A stretch of 52,075 bases of DNA, taken from positions 1 to 52,075 of the forward strand of contig NZ_PSRT01000057.1 of assembly GCF_004212635.1 (NCBI RefSeq), written 5' to 3'. This document shows, one piece after another, positions 1 to 7,612 of the stretch (the stretch's first letter is position 1; each line of letters starts with the position of its first letter). Under the pieces are notes generated by a model, which saw only the letters and a program-made list of their open reading frames with translations, searched no databases and was not told the origin of the DNA. Source of the DNA: Bradyrhizobium genosp. SA-3. GTDB taxonomy: Bacteria > Pseudomonadota > Alphaproteobacteria > Rhizobiales > Xanthobacteraceae. The translations under genes and the position numbers were made by a program.

Positions 1-468
1 CAGCGCGAGCACGGCGATGGCGCGGTCGATCGGCGCCGCCCGCCGCGCGGCCTGCCCGATCGTCCGCATCTCCTCGGAAAGAAGGGGCTGATTGTCCTGA
101 TCAAACGGATCGACGCCGGAGACGTCCCACAGCAGCGTCGCCGTGTGCTCCAGCGTATCGCTCTCGGCGAGATCGACGCAGTTGACCCCACGGTAGATCG
201 CGCCCTCCTCGGTGATGGTCGAGATCTCCGTGTCCATCACCGGCAGGTCGGCGTCGAAGCTGCGCAGGCCCCTTGGCTCCGGCGACGGCGCCCGGCGCTC
301 CTTCAGGGCGCGGACGTCCTCGGCACGGTAGCGGTTTTTTCGCGAGTCCGGTGTCGGCTCGGAGCGGATCAAGCCGCGGCTGACATAGGCGTAGAGCGTG
401 GCTGGCGAGATCGCGAGCTCGGCGGCGGCTTCCCGGGCGGAGAGGTAGAGCTCGCTGGAATTTTTCAT
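1..468 (-). CDS. Citrate synthase family protein with N-terminal helix-turn-helix (partial, C-terminus off the left edge)
   Basis: The reading frame is open from the ATG at 468 to the window edge, giving 156 residues; an in-frame stop just upstream (475-477) makes this ATG the first possible start and leaves little room for a leader. Residues 9-57 form a MerR/excisionase-type helix-turn-helix, with the recognition region near ISPATLYAYVSRGLI followed by a basic wing and an arginine-rich helix ending at KERR. From about residue 75 the sequence matches the start of a citrate synthase domain (TEEGAIYRGVN; WDVSG). Citrate synthases join oxaloacetate and acetyl-CoA. A DNA-binding domain on one suggests a regulator that senses these metabolites, or an enzyme that controls its own gene; this is inference. 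It diverges from a second citrate synthase gene across 77 bases. Confidence 0.85.
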   Translation of the reverse strand, partial: MKNSSELYLSAREAAAELAISPATLYAYVSRGLIRSEPTPDSRKNRYRAEDVRALKERRAPSPEPRGLRSFDADLPVMDTEISTITEEGAIYRGVNCVDLAESDTLEHTATLLWDVSGVDPFDQDNQPLLSEEMRTIGQAARRAAPIDRAIAVLAL

Positions 469-469
469 A

Positions 470-499
470 TTGATTTATGTAATCAAGATTGATCAATCT
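470..499. promoter_or_regulatory. Palindromic operator candidate between two divergent citrate synthase genes
   Basis: Two abutting inverted repeats fill the AT-rich gap: TTGATT-tatgt-AATCAA at 470-486, and the perfect 14-base palindrome AGATTGATCAATCT at 486-499. All four half-sites share the core TTGAT/ATCAA. The array starts two bases upstream of the minus-strand ATG and lies 47 bases upstream of the plus-strand ATG. It is a natural target for the helix-turn-helix of the leftward gene. Confidence 0.55.
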
Positions 500-545
500 G
501 TCGAGATGCCCGACCTTTCCCATGCGTCAAACAGGAGCTTGGGCC

Positions 546-1640
546 ATGAACATCCACCTCACCAAAAGCCAGATCGGGCTGGACGGCGTTCCCGCGGCGG
601 AGACCGTGCTGAGCCATGTCGATGGCGAGCGCGGCGAGCTGATCATCGCCGGCGAGCATGTCGGCAGCCTCGCCGCCAAATCGAGCTTCGAGGGCGTCAC
701 CGCCCGGCTCTGGAACGGCGCCAGCAAGACCACGCTGAGCGAGGCCAATGTGCGGGCGAGCCTGGGCGCCGCGCGCGAGCGCGCCTTCGCGCGATTGCCG
801 GACCTGTTGCCGGCGACACAGGGCATGGGCATCGTCGACGGGTTTCGTGCGGCAGTCGCAGGACTTCGCGCCGAACATGGTCTGGAGCATGAAGCGACCA
901 TCGTCGGCGCGTTTCCGGTGATCGCCGGTGCGCTGGTCCGCCGCGCCAAGGGCTTAGAGCCGGTCGCGCCCGATTCCAGCGTGAGCCACGCCGCCGACAC
1001 GCTGCGCATGCTGCACGGGCGGGCGCCTGCAACGCGCGAGGTCACCGCGCTCGATGCCTATCTCGTCACCGTCTGCGACCACGGCATGAATGCCTCGACC
1101 TTCACGACGCGCGTGGTGGCCTCGACGCAAGCCGATCTGTTCGCCGCCGTGACCGCGGGCTATTGCGCGCTCACCGGCCCCTTGCATGGCGGCGCGCCAG
1201 AGCCGGTGCTGGAAATGCTCGATGCGATCGGCTCGCGCGAACGCATCCAGAGCTGGGTCGATGCGGCGCTGGCACGCGGCGAACGGATGATGGGCTTTGG
1301 TCACCGCGTCTATCGCGTGCGCGACCCGCGCGCCGACGTGCTGAAGACCGCGATCGAGGCACTGGCTTGCAACGGCGCCGACCTGCCCTTTGCCGGCGAG
1401 GTCGAGGCGTATATCCGTAGCGCGCTGCGCAAGAAGAACCCAGACCGGCCGCTGGAGACCAATGTCGAGTTCTTCACCGCGATCCTGCTCGATGCGCTCG
1501 CAATTCCGAGGCAGGCCTTCACGCCGATCTTCGCGGTGGCGCGTGCGGCAGGATGGACCGCGCATGCGCGCGAGCAGCAGCGCACGGGACGGCTGATCCG
1601 GCCGAGTTCGTCCTATGTGGGGGCCATGCCGAAGGAATGA
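546..1640 (+). CDS. Citrate synthase family protein (second, without HTH)
   Basis: A 364-residue citrate synthase fold enzyme, condensing oxaloacetate (or a related 2-oxoacid) with an acyl-CoA. Active-site elements are visible: H179 in CDHGMNAST, H214 in GPLHGG, H253 in GFGHRVYRVRDPRA, and the C-terminal signature near SGRLIRP-like RTGRLIRPSSSYVG. The catalytic acid is Glu (E308 in NVEFF) where most bacterial enzymes have Asp (NVDFY); I recall Glu in some actinobacterial citrate synthase 2 proteins. The ATG at 546 starts the conserved region; the frame is open back to 489, but the extra 19 residues lie over the operator. At 364 residues it is shorter than the main TCA enzyme (about 430), so it may be an accessory paralogue. 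It is divergent from the HTH-bearing synthase, suggesting joint control. Confidence 0.85.
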   Translation: MNIHLTKSQIGLDGVPAAETVLSHVDGERGELIIAGEHVGSLAAKSSFEGVTARLWNGASKTTLSEANVRASLGAARERAFARLPDLLPATQGMGIVDGFRAAVAGLRAEHGLEHEATIVGAFPVIAGALVRRAKGLEPVAPDSSVSHAADTLRMLHGRAPATREVTALDAYLVTVCDHGMNASTFTTRVVASTQADLFAAVTAGYCALTGPLHGGAPEPVLEMLDAIGSRERIQSWVDAALARGERMMGFGHRVYRVRDPRADVLKTAIEALACNGADLPFAGEVEAYIRSALRKKNPDRPLETNVEFFTAILLDALAIPRQAFTPIFAVARAAGWTAHAREQQRTGRLIRPSSSYVGAMPKE

Positions 1641-1644
1641 TGAA

Positions 1645-1730
1645 GTAGCCTGGATGGAGCGGAAGCGAAATCCGGGAAAGTCGCTTGTGTGAGAAAGACC
1701 CGGATTACGCTGACGCTCCATCCGGGCTAC
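1645..1730. repeat. Palindromic intergenic repeat, family 6
   Basis: Long imperfect inverted repeat: the left arm begins GTAGCCTGGATGGAGCG and the right arm ends CGCTCCATCCGGGCTAC, enclosing a second pair of arms (AATCCGGG and CCCGGATT). It lies just after the citrate synthase stop and could form a strong hairpin in the transcript. Repeats of this type are scattered through Bradyrhizobium genomes (recollection, not checked). Confidence 0.7.
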
Positions 1731-1897
1731 GCGACTAAGGACTGAGGGAAAGGCGACAGCGGAGCTCCCACTCCGCTGTCGTGCAAGCGAAGTCTTGATC
1801 TACGACAGGTTGAGGAGGGTCTATACGTCTCCGACGAGCACTGTGGAACGAATGCGCGGTCGGCGAATTGCCTGATCTGGCCCCGCAGAGGAACGCG

Positions 1898-2935
1898 ATG
1901 CTGGACTTGCTTGGAGATTCGGACGAGGCCAGGATCGGCGAGATCGCGAGGCAAGCAGCGAGCAGGAGCGCTGGCGGCGCGGATTCCGAGAGGCGATTCC
2001 GGGACTTGCTCCAGGCGCTGCCCGCCGCGATCTACACGACCGACGCAGAAGGCCGCATCACCTTCTTCAATCAAGCCTGCATCGATTTTGCCGGACGCAC
2101 GCCAGAGGTCGGCGCGATGTGGTGCGTGACATGGAAGCTCTATCTGCCCGACGGCACGCCGCTCCCCCACGATGAGTGCCCCATGGCAATCGCGCTCAAG
2201 CAGAACCGGCCGGTGCGCGACGTCGAGGCTGTGGCCGAACGGCCGGACGGCTCACGGATTTGCTTCATGCCATATCCGACGCCGCTGCGCGATGAACGCG
2301 GCCGACTGGTCGGCGCGGTGAACATGCTGGTCGACATCACGGCTCGCAAGCAGGCCGAGCAGCGGATGGTGCTCCTCGCCTACGAGGTCGATCATCGTTC
2401 GAACAATCTGCTCGCGGTGACGCAGGCGATGCTGCGGCTGACGAAGGCCGAGACCGCTGCAGAATTCCAGGCCGCGTTTCAAGGCCGCCTCAGCGCGCTT
2501 GCCAACGTGCAGAGGCTGTTCTCGGCGTCGCGCTGGACCGGTGCGAGTCTGAAGACCATCGTCGAAGACGAACTCCGGCCCTACGCAGGCGGAGACGGCG
2601 AACGTATCAGTATCATCGGAGACGACATCCGCCTGCCGGCGACGCTCGCCCAATCGATCGCGGTCGCCGTGCACGAGCTTGCGACCAACGCCGCCAAATA
2701 CGGGTCGCTATCGACGCCTTCGGGCCGGCTGGAGGTCCGCTGGGAGACCAATGGTGCAGAACCTCTCGTGCTACACTGGTCGGAGCGCGGCGGTCCCAGG
2801 GTCGACGAGCCGCCGACGCGCAAGGGCTTTGGCATCGGCGCGGTCGATGGCATCATCCGGACCTTGCGCGGACGGGTGACCCGGTGGTGGAAGCCGGAAG
2901 GACTGGTTTGCGAACTGTCCTTCCCGGAGGCGTAG
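1898..2935 (+). CDS. PAS domain HWE-family sensor histidine kinase
   Basis: A 345-residue soluble kinase. Residues 33-150 form a PAS domain (LPAAIYTTDAEGRITFFNQA to VNMLVDITARKQAE). The HWE-type H-box follows with H166 in EVDHRSNN, then the N-box (HELATNAAKYG, about 259-269), the W-x-E motif (HWSERGGP, about 293-300) that gives the family its name, and a glycine-rich lid (GFGIGAVDG). No membrane segment is seen, so it probably senses an internal signal. The frame is open from a TTG at 1868, but the ATG at 1898 has a good Shine-Dalgarno (AGAGGAA) six bases upstream and was chosen. No response regulator lies nearby, so its partner is unknown; HWE kinases often feed the alphaproteobacterial general stress response or single-domain regulators. 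Confidence 0.9.
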   Translation: MLDLLGDSDEARIGEIARQAASRSAGGADSERRFRDLLQALPAAIYTTDAEGRITFFNQACIDFAGRTPEVGAMWCVTWKLYLPDGTPLPHDECPMAIALKQNRPVRDVEAVAERPDGSRICFMPYPTPLRDERGRLVGAVNMLVDITARKQAEQRMVLLAYEVDHRSNNLLAVTQAMLRLTKAETAAEFQAAFQGRLSALANVQRLFSASRWTGASLKTIVEDELRPYAGGDGERISIIGDDIRLPATLAQSIAVAVHELATNAAKYGSLSTPSGRLEVRWETNGAEPLVLHWSERGGPRVDEPPTRKGFGIGAVDGIIRTLRGRVTRWWKPEGLVCELSFPEA

Positions 2936-2937
2936 CC

Positions 2938-3570
2938 TTACGCCTCCCGCACCACCGTCTTCAGATAATTATACGCCTTGATGATCTCGATCAGGCGGTC
3001 TTCGGTCGAGCGGTCGCCGCCATTGGCATCGGGGTGGTGCTGCTTCACCAGGGCCTTGTACTTGGTCTTGACGTCGGCGAGCGTGGCGTCGGGGCCGAGG
3101 CCCATGACCTGGAGCGCCTTGCGCTCGGCGTTCATCACCTTGCGCGTCTCGGCCTTGGGCTGAGCCTCGGGACCGCGGCGCCAGTTGGCGCGGCCGTTGA
3201 TCTCACTGAACATGCTGAACGGATCGAAGGCGCCGTCGATCTCGGCTTCCGAAGCTTTCTTGCCGCCGTTGGCGCCCATCTTCCAGGTCGGACGGTGGCC
3301 GGTCAGCGCATCCTTCTGGTAGCGCGCGACCGCATCGGCATTCATGCCCGAGAAGAAATTGTAGTTCTGGTTGTACTCGCGCACGTGCTCCAGGCAGAAG
3401 TGCCAGTACTCGCGAGAATTCTCGCGCCCCTTCGGCGCGCGGTGGCTGCCCTTGTTCTGGCAGCCGGTCCATTCGCAGGCGACCACGGTCTCGCGCGGCT
3501 TCGCTTCCGGCTGCTTGCCGCGCGGCTTGACGCGGATGGAGTCGAAGAACTTTGATGAATCGATCGGCAT
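2938..3570 (-). CDS. J-domain protein with N-terminal cysteine/histidine region
   Basis: A 210-residue protein with a C-terminal J domain (about 152-208) carrying the HPD motif at 179-181 (KQHHPDAN), which stimulates the ATPase of an Hsp70 partner. The N-terminal half is not DnaJ-like: it has C32-X4-C37 and C59-X2-H62 within a conserved aromatic region, a possible zinc site, then a tract rich in Asn, Gly and Lys. There are no G/F or CXXCXGXG repeats, so it is a specialised class III J protein rather than DnaJ. Its stop lies three bases from that of the convergent HWE kinase, and its start diverges from bolA, a pairing I recall as common in Rhizobiales. The client is unknown. Confidence 0.9.
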   Translation of the reverse strand: MPIDSSKFFDSIRVKPRGKQPEAKPRETVVACEWTGCQNKGSHRAPKGRENSREYWHFCLEHVREYNQNYNFFSGMNADAVARYQKDALTGHRPTWKMGANGGKKASEAEIDGAFDPFSMFSEINGRANWRRGPEAQPKAETRKVMNAERKALQVMGLGPDATLADVKTKYKALVKQHHPDANGGDRSTEDRLIEIIKAYNYLKTVVREA

Positions 3571-3688
3571 GGCTGACTTTGACTACGCAATGCAAAAACC
3601 TTCAAGTCTTGACATTGCAATTAGCTGAAAACCCGGTCGCAATTACCTAGAACTCCCGGGTATTGACGGGGTGCGATCGCGCACCTTA

Positions 3689-3973
3689 ATGGCACACATG
3701 GCTATCAGAGATATTATCAGCAACAGGTTGCAGGAAGCTTTCAAGCCGGAAAGCCTGCAAGTCGTCGACGAGTCGCACTTGCATGAGGGCCACGCCGGCC
3801 ATCGACCGAGCGGCGAGACGCACTTCCGTGTGTATATCGTATCTGCCGTCTTCAAAGGGAAGAGCCGGATCGAGCGCCACCGCATGATAAATTCGGCGCT
3901 GGCCGCGGAACTCGCCGGCGGCGTCCACGCGCTCGCGATCCACGCCCAGGCGCCGGGGGAAGGCGGGCGCTAA
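3689..3973 (+). CDS. bolA: BolA family transcriptional regulator / Fe-S partner
   Basis: A 94-residue BolA-like protein. The class II KH-type fold is recognisable from IRDIISNRLQEAF, the conserved ESHLHEGHAGH loop, HFRVYIVSAVFKGK, and the signature RHRMINSAL followed by HALAIHA. Family members act with monothiol glutaredoxins in iron sensing and Fe-S handling, or bind DNA. The frame extends to a GTG at 3671, and a third start (ATG 3698) is possible; 3689 gives a length typical of the family, but no clear Shine-Dalgarno distinguishes them. It diverges from the J-domain gene across an AT-richer gap of about 118 bases that must hold both promoters. Confidence 0.85.
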   Translation: MAHMAIRDIISNRLQEAFKPESLQVVDESHLHEGHAGHRPSGETHFRVYIVSAVFKGKSRIERHRMINSALAAELAGGVHALAIHAQAPGEGGR

Positions 3974-3981
3974 CCTCCTCT

Positions 3982-4135
3982 GTCATGCCCCGCCACCGGG
4001 TCTCGCCTCCGGCGAGCCCGATGACAGGCTCCATCGGGGCATCCAGTAAACACTGCTGTCGAGATTCAATCGATGGGCCGCGGCGTACTGGATCGCCCGC
4101 CCCAGTGCGCAAGTGCGCACAAGGCGGGCGATGAC
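3982..4135. repeat. Palindromic intergenic repeat, family 2, copy 1
   Basis: A 154-base element bounded by GTCATGCCCCGCC and GGCGGGCGATGAC. It shares with the copy at 11997-12096 the order of blocks ATCCAGTA, ATTCAATCG/TTCTCGATCG, and CCGCGGCGTACTGGAT. Its right arm contains AGTGCGCAAGTGCGCAC, the same small palindromic module found in family 1. It fills the space between bolA and the convergent CNNM/CBS gene. Confidence 0.75.
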
Positions 4136-4148
4136 ACCGAGTGTGAGG

Positions 4149-5453
4149 CTAAAACGACGTCCCGGCCCTCCTCGGTTTTGCCTCCTCCAGCTCCGCCTCG
4201 CGCGGCACCGGCGAGATACGGAGCGCGGTGATGCGGTTGCGTTCGCGGCGGAGGACGCGGAAACGGAAGCCGTGGAAGGTGAAGCTCTGGCCGCGGTCGG
4301 GGATCGAGCGGGCCTCGTGAATGACGAGGCCGGCCACCGTGGTCGCCTCCTCGTCGGGCAGGTGCCAGTCCATGGCGCGGTTGAGATCGCGGATCGGCAC
4401 CGAGCCGTCGACCACGACCGAGCCGTCCGGCTGGGCGCGCACGCCCGCGACCACGACGTCGTGCTCGTCGGAGATATCGCCGACGATCTCCTCCAAAATG
4501 TCTTCCAGCGTCACGAGCCCTTCAACTTCGCCGTACTCGTCGACGACGAGCGCGAAATGGGTCTTGCGGCGGCGGAACGCCTTGAGCTGCTCGGAGACCG
4601 GGCGCATCTCCGGCACGAACCAGGGTGGGAGTGCGATGGTGGAGACATCGATCCGCGAGGTATCGCCGTCGGAGGCGCGGATCGCGCGGAGGAGATCCTT
4701 GGCGTGGAGCACACCGATGATGTTCTCGGGCTTCTCGCGCCACAGCGGGATGCGGGTGTATTCGGTGGCCAGCACCTCGCGCACCAGCTCTTCCGGCGGC
4801 AAATCGGCATTGATCATCATCATCTCGGTGCGATGGATCATGACGTCGGAGACCTGGAGCTCGCGTAGATCGAGCAGGCCGCCAAGCATGTCGCGGTCAT
4901 GCTTCTCGAACTTGCCTTCGTGGTGCAACAGGTCGACCGCACCGCGCAGGCGCTCGGTCGGCGACAGGATCGCCTGGTGCTCGCCGGCGAGGCCAAACAG
5001 GCGCAGCAACAGGCGCACAATCACTTCCACGATCCGCAGCAGCGGCCCCAGCACGTACATGGTCAGCCGCATCGGGCGTGCGACCGCAAGCGCCACGCGG
5101 TCCGGCGCGTTGATGGCGATGGTCTTCGGCAGAACCTCCGCGAAGATCACGACCAGCGCCGTCATCACCCCGGTCGCATAGAGCACGCCGACATCACCGA
5201 ACCAGGCCGTGAATATCGCGGTGGCGATCGCGGAGGAGCCGATATTGGCGATGTTGTTGCCGAGCAGCAGCGCGCCGATCAGGCGCTCGCGCATGTCGAG
5301 CAGCTGCGAGACGACGTCGGCGTCGTGATTGCCCTGCTTGGAGAGCCTGAGCATGCTAGAGCGCGAGGCGCCGGTCAGCGCGGTCTCGCTCGCGGCGAAG
5401 AACGCCGAGACCAGGAGGCAGAGGACGACGATGGTGAATCCGAGCCAGTCCAT
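4149..5453 (-). CDS. CNNM/CBS domain membrane protein (HlyC/CorC family)
   Basis: A 434-residue inner-membrane protein. The N-terminal CNNM (DUF21) domain, about residues 1-190, has hydrophobic segments at 3-25, in the 60-80 area and at 90-112, plus the conserved FFAASETALTGAS motif near residue 18 and GNNIANIGSSA near 65. A CBS pair follows (about 205-330; RIPLWREKPENIIGVLHAKDL and FALVVDEYGEVEGLVTLEDI). A C-terminal CorC_HlyC domain ends the protein (about 345-425). Relatives are linked to magnesium or cobalt efflux; the old haemolysin name is historical. Length and domain order are normal. It faces bolA, and aroB lies upstream on the same strand, separated by a family 8 repeat, so it may be the last gene of an aroK-aroB unit. 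Confidence 0.9.
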   Translation of the reverse strand: MDWLGFTIVVLCLLVSAFFAASETALTGASRSSMLRLSKQGNHDADVVSQLLDMRERLIGALLLGNNIANIGSSAIATAIFTAWFGDVGVLYATGVMTALVVIFAEVLPKTIAINAPDRVALAVARPMRLTMYVLGPLLRIVEVIVRLLLRLFGLAGEHQAILSPTERLRGAVDLLHHEGKFEKHDRDMLGGLLDLRELQVSDVMIHRTEMMMINADLPPEELVREVLATEYTRIPLWREKPENIIGVLHAKDLLRAIRASDGDTSRIDVSTIALPPWFVPEMRPVSEQLKAFRRRKTHFALVVDEYGEVEGLVTLEDILEEIVGDISDEHDVVVAGVRAQPDGSVVVDGSVPIRDLNRAMDWHLPDEEATTVAGLVIHEARSIPDRGQSFTFHGFRFRVLRRERNRITALRISPVPREAELEEAKPRRAGTSF

Positions 5454-5460
5454 GCACCAC

Positions 5461-5524
5461 TCTAGCTTCTTGTTTGGACGCGTTGTCTTGACGCGAACCG
5501 GTATCCACTTCGCGCGAAAGCGCT
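5461..5524. repeat. Dispersed repeat, family 8, copy 1
   Basis: Contains GACGCGAACCGGTATCCAC and flanking sequence nearly identical to 16773-16837. The shared unit runs TCTAG-N-TTCTTGTTTGGACGCG, then TCTTGACGCG, then CTTCGCGCGAAAGCGCTT; the last part is a short inverted repeat. It lies between the aroB stop and the start of the CNNM/CBS gene. Confidence 0.75.
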
Positions 5525-5545
5525 TGAGCCCCGTTCAGCCGCGCA

Positions 5546-6694
5546 TCACGCCTTCTGCGCGAGCTTCTCTTGCAGGAAATCGCGCACCGGGGCGGGTTCG
5601 ACATCCTTGGCGATCACCGCGCGCCCGACGGCCTCCAGCAGGATGAAGGTGAGCTTGCCGCGCTTGACCTTCTTGTCCTGCGCCATCAGCGCCATCAGCG
5701 CATCGGCATCGGCAAGGCCTTCCTGAACAAAACCCGCGATGTCCTGCAAGCGCGTCGGCAGGCCAGCTTCGATCAGGTGACGCTCGACGCGCGCCGCGTC
5801 CTGCTCGCCGATCATGCCGAGCCTGGCCGAGAACTGCGCCGCCAGCGTCATGCCGATCGCGACGCCCTCGCCGTGGAACAGGCGGTCGGAGAAGCCGGTC
5901 GCCGCTTCCAGCGCGTGACCAAAGGTATGGCCGAGATTGAGCAGCGCGCGCTCGCCGGTTTCGCGCTCATCGCGCGAGACGACGCCGGCCTTGGCGCGGC
6001 ACGACGTCGCGATGGCATGCTCGCGCGCCGAGCCACCCCTGAAGACATCGGCATGGTTCTTCTCCAGCCAGCTGAAGAAGGCTTCGTCGCCGAGCACGCC
6101 ATATTTGGCGACCTCTGCATAGCCGGCGCGGAATTGCCGCGGCGACAGCGTGTCGAGCACGGCGGTGTCGGCGATGACCAGCACCGGCTGGTGGAAGGCG
6201 CCGAGCAGATTCTTGCCCTGCGGCGAATTGATGCCGGTCTTGCCGCCGACGCTGGAATCGACCTGCGCCAAAAGCGAGGTCGGCACCTGCACGAAATCGA
6301 CGCCGCGGCGCAGGATTGCCGCGGCAAAGCCGGCGAGATCGCCGACCACGCCGCCGCCGAGCGCGATGACGAGATCGTTGCGCTCGATCTTCGCGGCGAT
6401 CAGGGCCTCGCTGACCTTTTCCAGGCCCGCATAGGTCTTGGAGATCTCGCCTTCCTCGACCACGATGCGCGAGGTCGGGATGCCGGCGGCGGCAAGCGAA
6501 GCTTCGGTGGGCTCGAGCCAATATTTCGCAACGGTGCGGTCGGTCACAACAGCGGTGCGTACGCCGGGGCGCAAGCGCGCGACGCGCTCGCCGAGCGAGG
6601 CCAGCACGCCGCGGCCGATGACGATGTCGTAGGCGCGCTCGCCCAGCGCGACATCGACATTGACAGGATCGGAATGTTTCAAGGGCGCAGTCAT
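5546..6694 (-). CDS. aroB: 3-dehydroquinate synthase
   Basis: The second enzyme of the shikimate pathway, converting DAHP to 3-dehydroquinate with NAD and a divalent metal in the cytoplasm. The 382-residue protein shows the NAD-binding GGGVVGD (113-119), the substrate loop VPTSLLAQVDSSVGGKTGIN (138-157), and metal ligands E194 (YAEVAKYG), H256 (NLGHTFGH) and H274 (LFHGEG). Its length is normal. Its ATG overlaps the aroK stop in an ATGA arrangement (6691-6694), so the two are translationally coupled and form one operon with aroK first. Confidence 0.97.
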   Translation of the reverse strand: MTAPLKHSDPVNVDVALGERAYDIVIGRGVLASLGERVARLRPGVRTAVVTDRTVAKYWLEPTEASLAAAGIPTSRIVVEEGEISKTYAGLEKVSEALIAAKIERNDLVIALGGGVVGDLAGFAAAILRRGVDFVQVPTSLLAQVDSSVGGKTGINSPQGKNLLGAFHQPVLVIADTAVLDTLSPRQFRAGYAEVAKYGVLGDEAFFSWLEKNHADVFRGGSAREHAIATSCRAKAGVVSRDERETGERALLNLGHTFGHALEAATGFSDRLFHGEGVAIGMTLAAQFSARLGMIGEQDAARVERHLIEAGLPTRLQDIAGFVQEGLADADALMALMAQDKKVKRGKLTFILLEAVGRAVIAKDVEPAPVRDFLQEKLAQKA

Positions 6695-7302
6695 CGTACG
6701 GCACTCGCAACGTCAGCAGGTGGCACACCGCAGAGATGGGCGTGCAGCGTCTCGATGCATTCCTCGACGATCTTGTCGTGCGGCACGTCGCGCGAGGCGA
6801 TGGTGAGGTCGGCATGGCGATAGACCGGCTCGCGCTCGGTGAGCAGGCGCGTCACGGTTCCTTCGGGATCGGCGGTCTGCAGCAGCGGACGATCGGCACG
6901 ACGCCGCACCCGGCGCATGATGACGTCGTGGTCGGCTTTGAGCCAGATCGAGACCGCTTTCGCGGCGATCCGCGCCCGCGTCTCCTCGCGCATGAACGCG
7001 CCGCCGCCGGTCGCGAGCACGATCGGCCCACCGTCCAGCAGCCGCGCGATCACGCGGGCCTCGCCGTCGCGGAAATGCGGCTCGCCATGGCGCTCGAAGA
7101 TTTCCGGTATGGTCATGCCGGCCGCCGCCTCGATCTCGGTGTCGGCGTCGACGAAGGGCAGCTTGAGCCGCGCCGCCATGCGGCGGCCGATGGTGGATTT
7201 GCCCACCCCCATCATGCCGACGAGCACGATCGAGCGCGTCCCGAGCGCCGACAGAATGTCGGCCTCAGGCGAACCGGATAGCGGCAACGCGGCGTCGGAC
7301 AT
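6691..7302 (-). CDS. aroK: Shikimate kinase
   Basis: Phosphorylates shikimate at the 3-hydroxyl with ATP, the fifth shikimate-pathway step. From the ATG at 7302 it is 203 residues. The P-loop GMMGVGKST is at 29-37, the substrate-binding Asp pair in VDADTE at 51-56, and the GGG triad at 99-101 (ATGGGAF); the lid carries RRVRRRADRPLL. The frame is open back to 7389, but the extra residues look like translated leader (Arg/Gly-rich) and the conserved region begins shortly after 7302. It has a normal NMP-kinase fold with an N-terminal extension of about 20 residues. aroB follows with a 4-base overlap. Confidence 0.95.
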   Translation of the reverse strand: MSDAALPLSGSPEADILSALGTRSIVLVGMMGVGKSTIGRRMAARLKLPFVDADTEIEAAAGMTIPEIFERHGEPHFRDGEARVIARLLDGGPIVLATGGGAFMREETRARIAAKAVSIWLKADHDVIMRRVRRRADRPLLQTADPEGTVTRLLTEREPVYRHADLTIASRDVPHDKIVEECIETLHAHLCGVPPADVASAVR

Positions 7303-7448
7303 GGATCTCGCTCGATCTGCCGCCAAAGGCGGCATGCTTTTGCCACCTATACGACCCCGCAGGGGGCCTCGCCAGAGGACTCTTGCCACGAAACGGCGAA
7401 CATGTTGGATGATTTCATTGGTTAATTTGGCCTCCGGACCCCAGCACG

Positions 7449-7595
7449 ATGCCCAGCCTGTTCCGCTTCCTGACGGTCGTCGCCGTGATCGCCGGCATCG
7501 TCTATGGCGTGGTCTTCGCGCTGGCGAACTTCGTCAATCCGAAGCCGCGGGAGATGACGGTGACGATCCCGCCTGACAAGTTTCTCAAGAAATAG
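7449..7595 (+). CDS. Small single-pass membrane protein of unknown function
   Basis: A 48-residue open frame starting at ATG 7449, below usual ORF cut-offs. Residues 4-32 form one strongly hydrophobic helix (LFRFLTVVAVIAGIVYGVVFAL), followed by a short tail rich in Pro, Lys and Thr (NPKPREMTVTIPPDKFLKK). It ends 17 bases before the xerD start on the same strand, so it is probably co-transcribed with xerD, and it diverges from aroK across 146 bases. The tail is charged and may face the cytoplasm or periplasm; no function is assigned. Its codon use matches the genes around it, which supports a real gene. Confidence 0.6.
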   Translation: MPSLFRFLTVVAVIAGIVYGVVFALANFVNPKPREMTVTIPPDKFLKK

Positions 7596-7612
7596 CAGCT
7601 AGGCTCCAGGGC

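Noticed and set aside
145..492. Plus-strand ORF of 115 codons opposite the HTH-citrate synthase
   Set aside because: The minus strand carries a recognisable HTH and citrate synthase start; the plus frame is an antisense shadow with no family features and runs over the operator.
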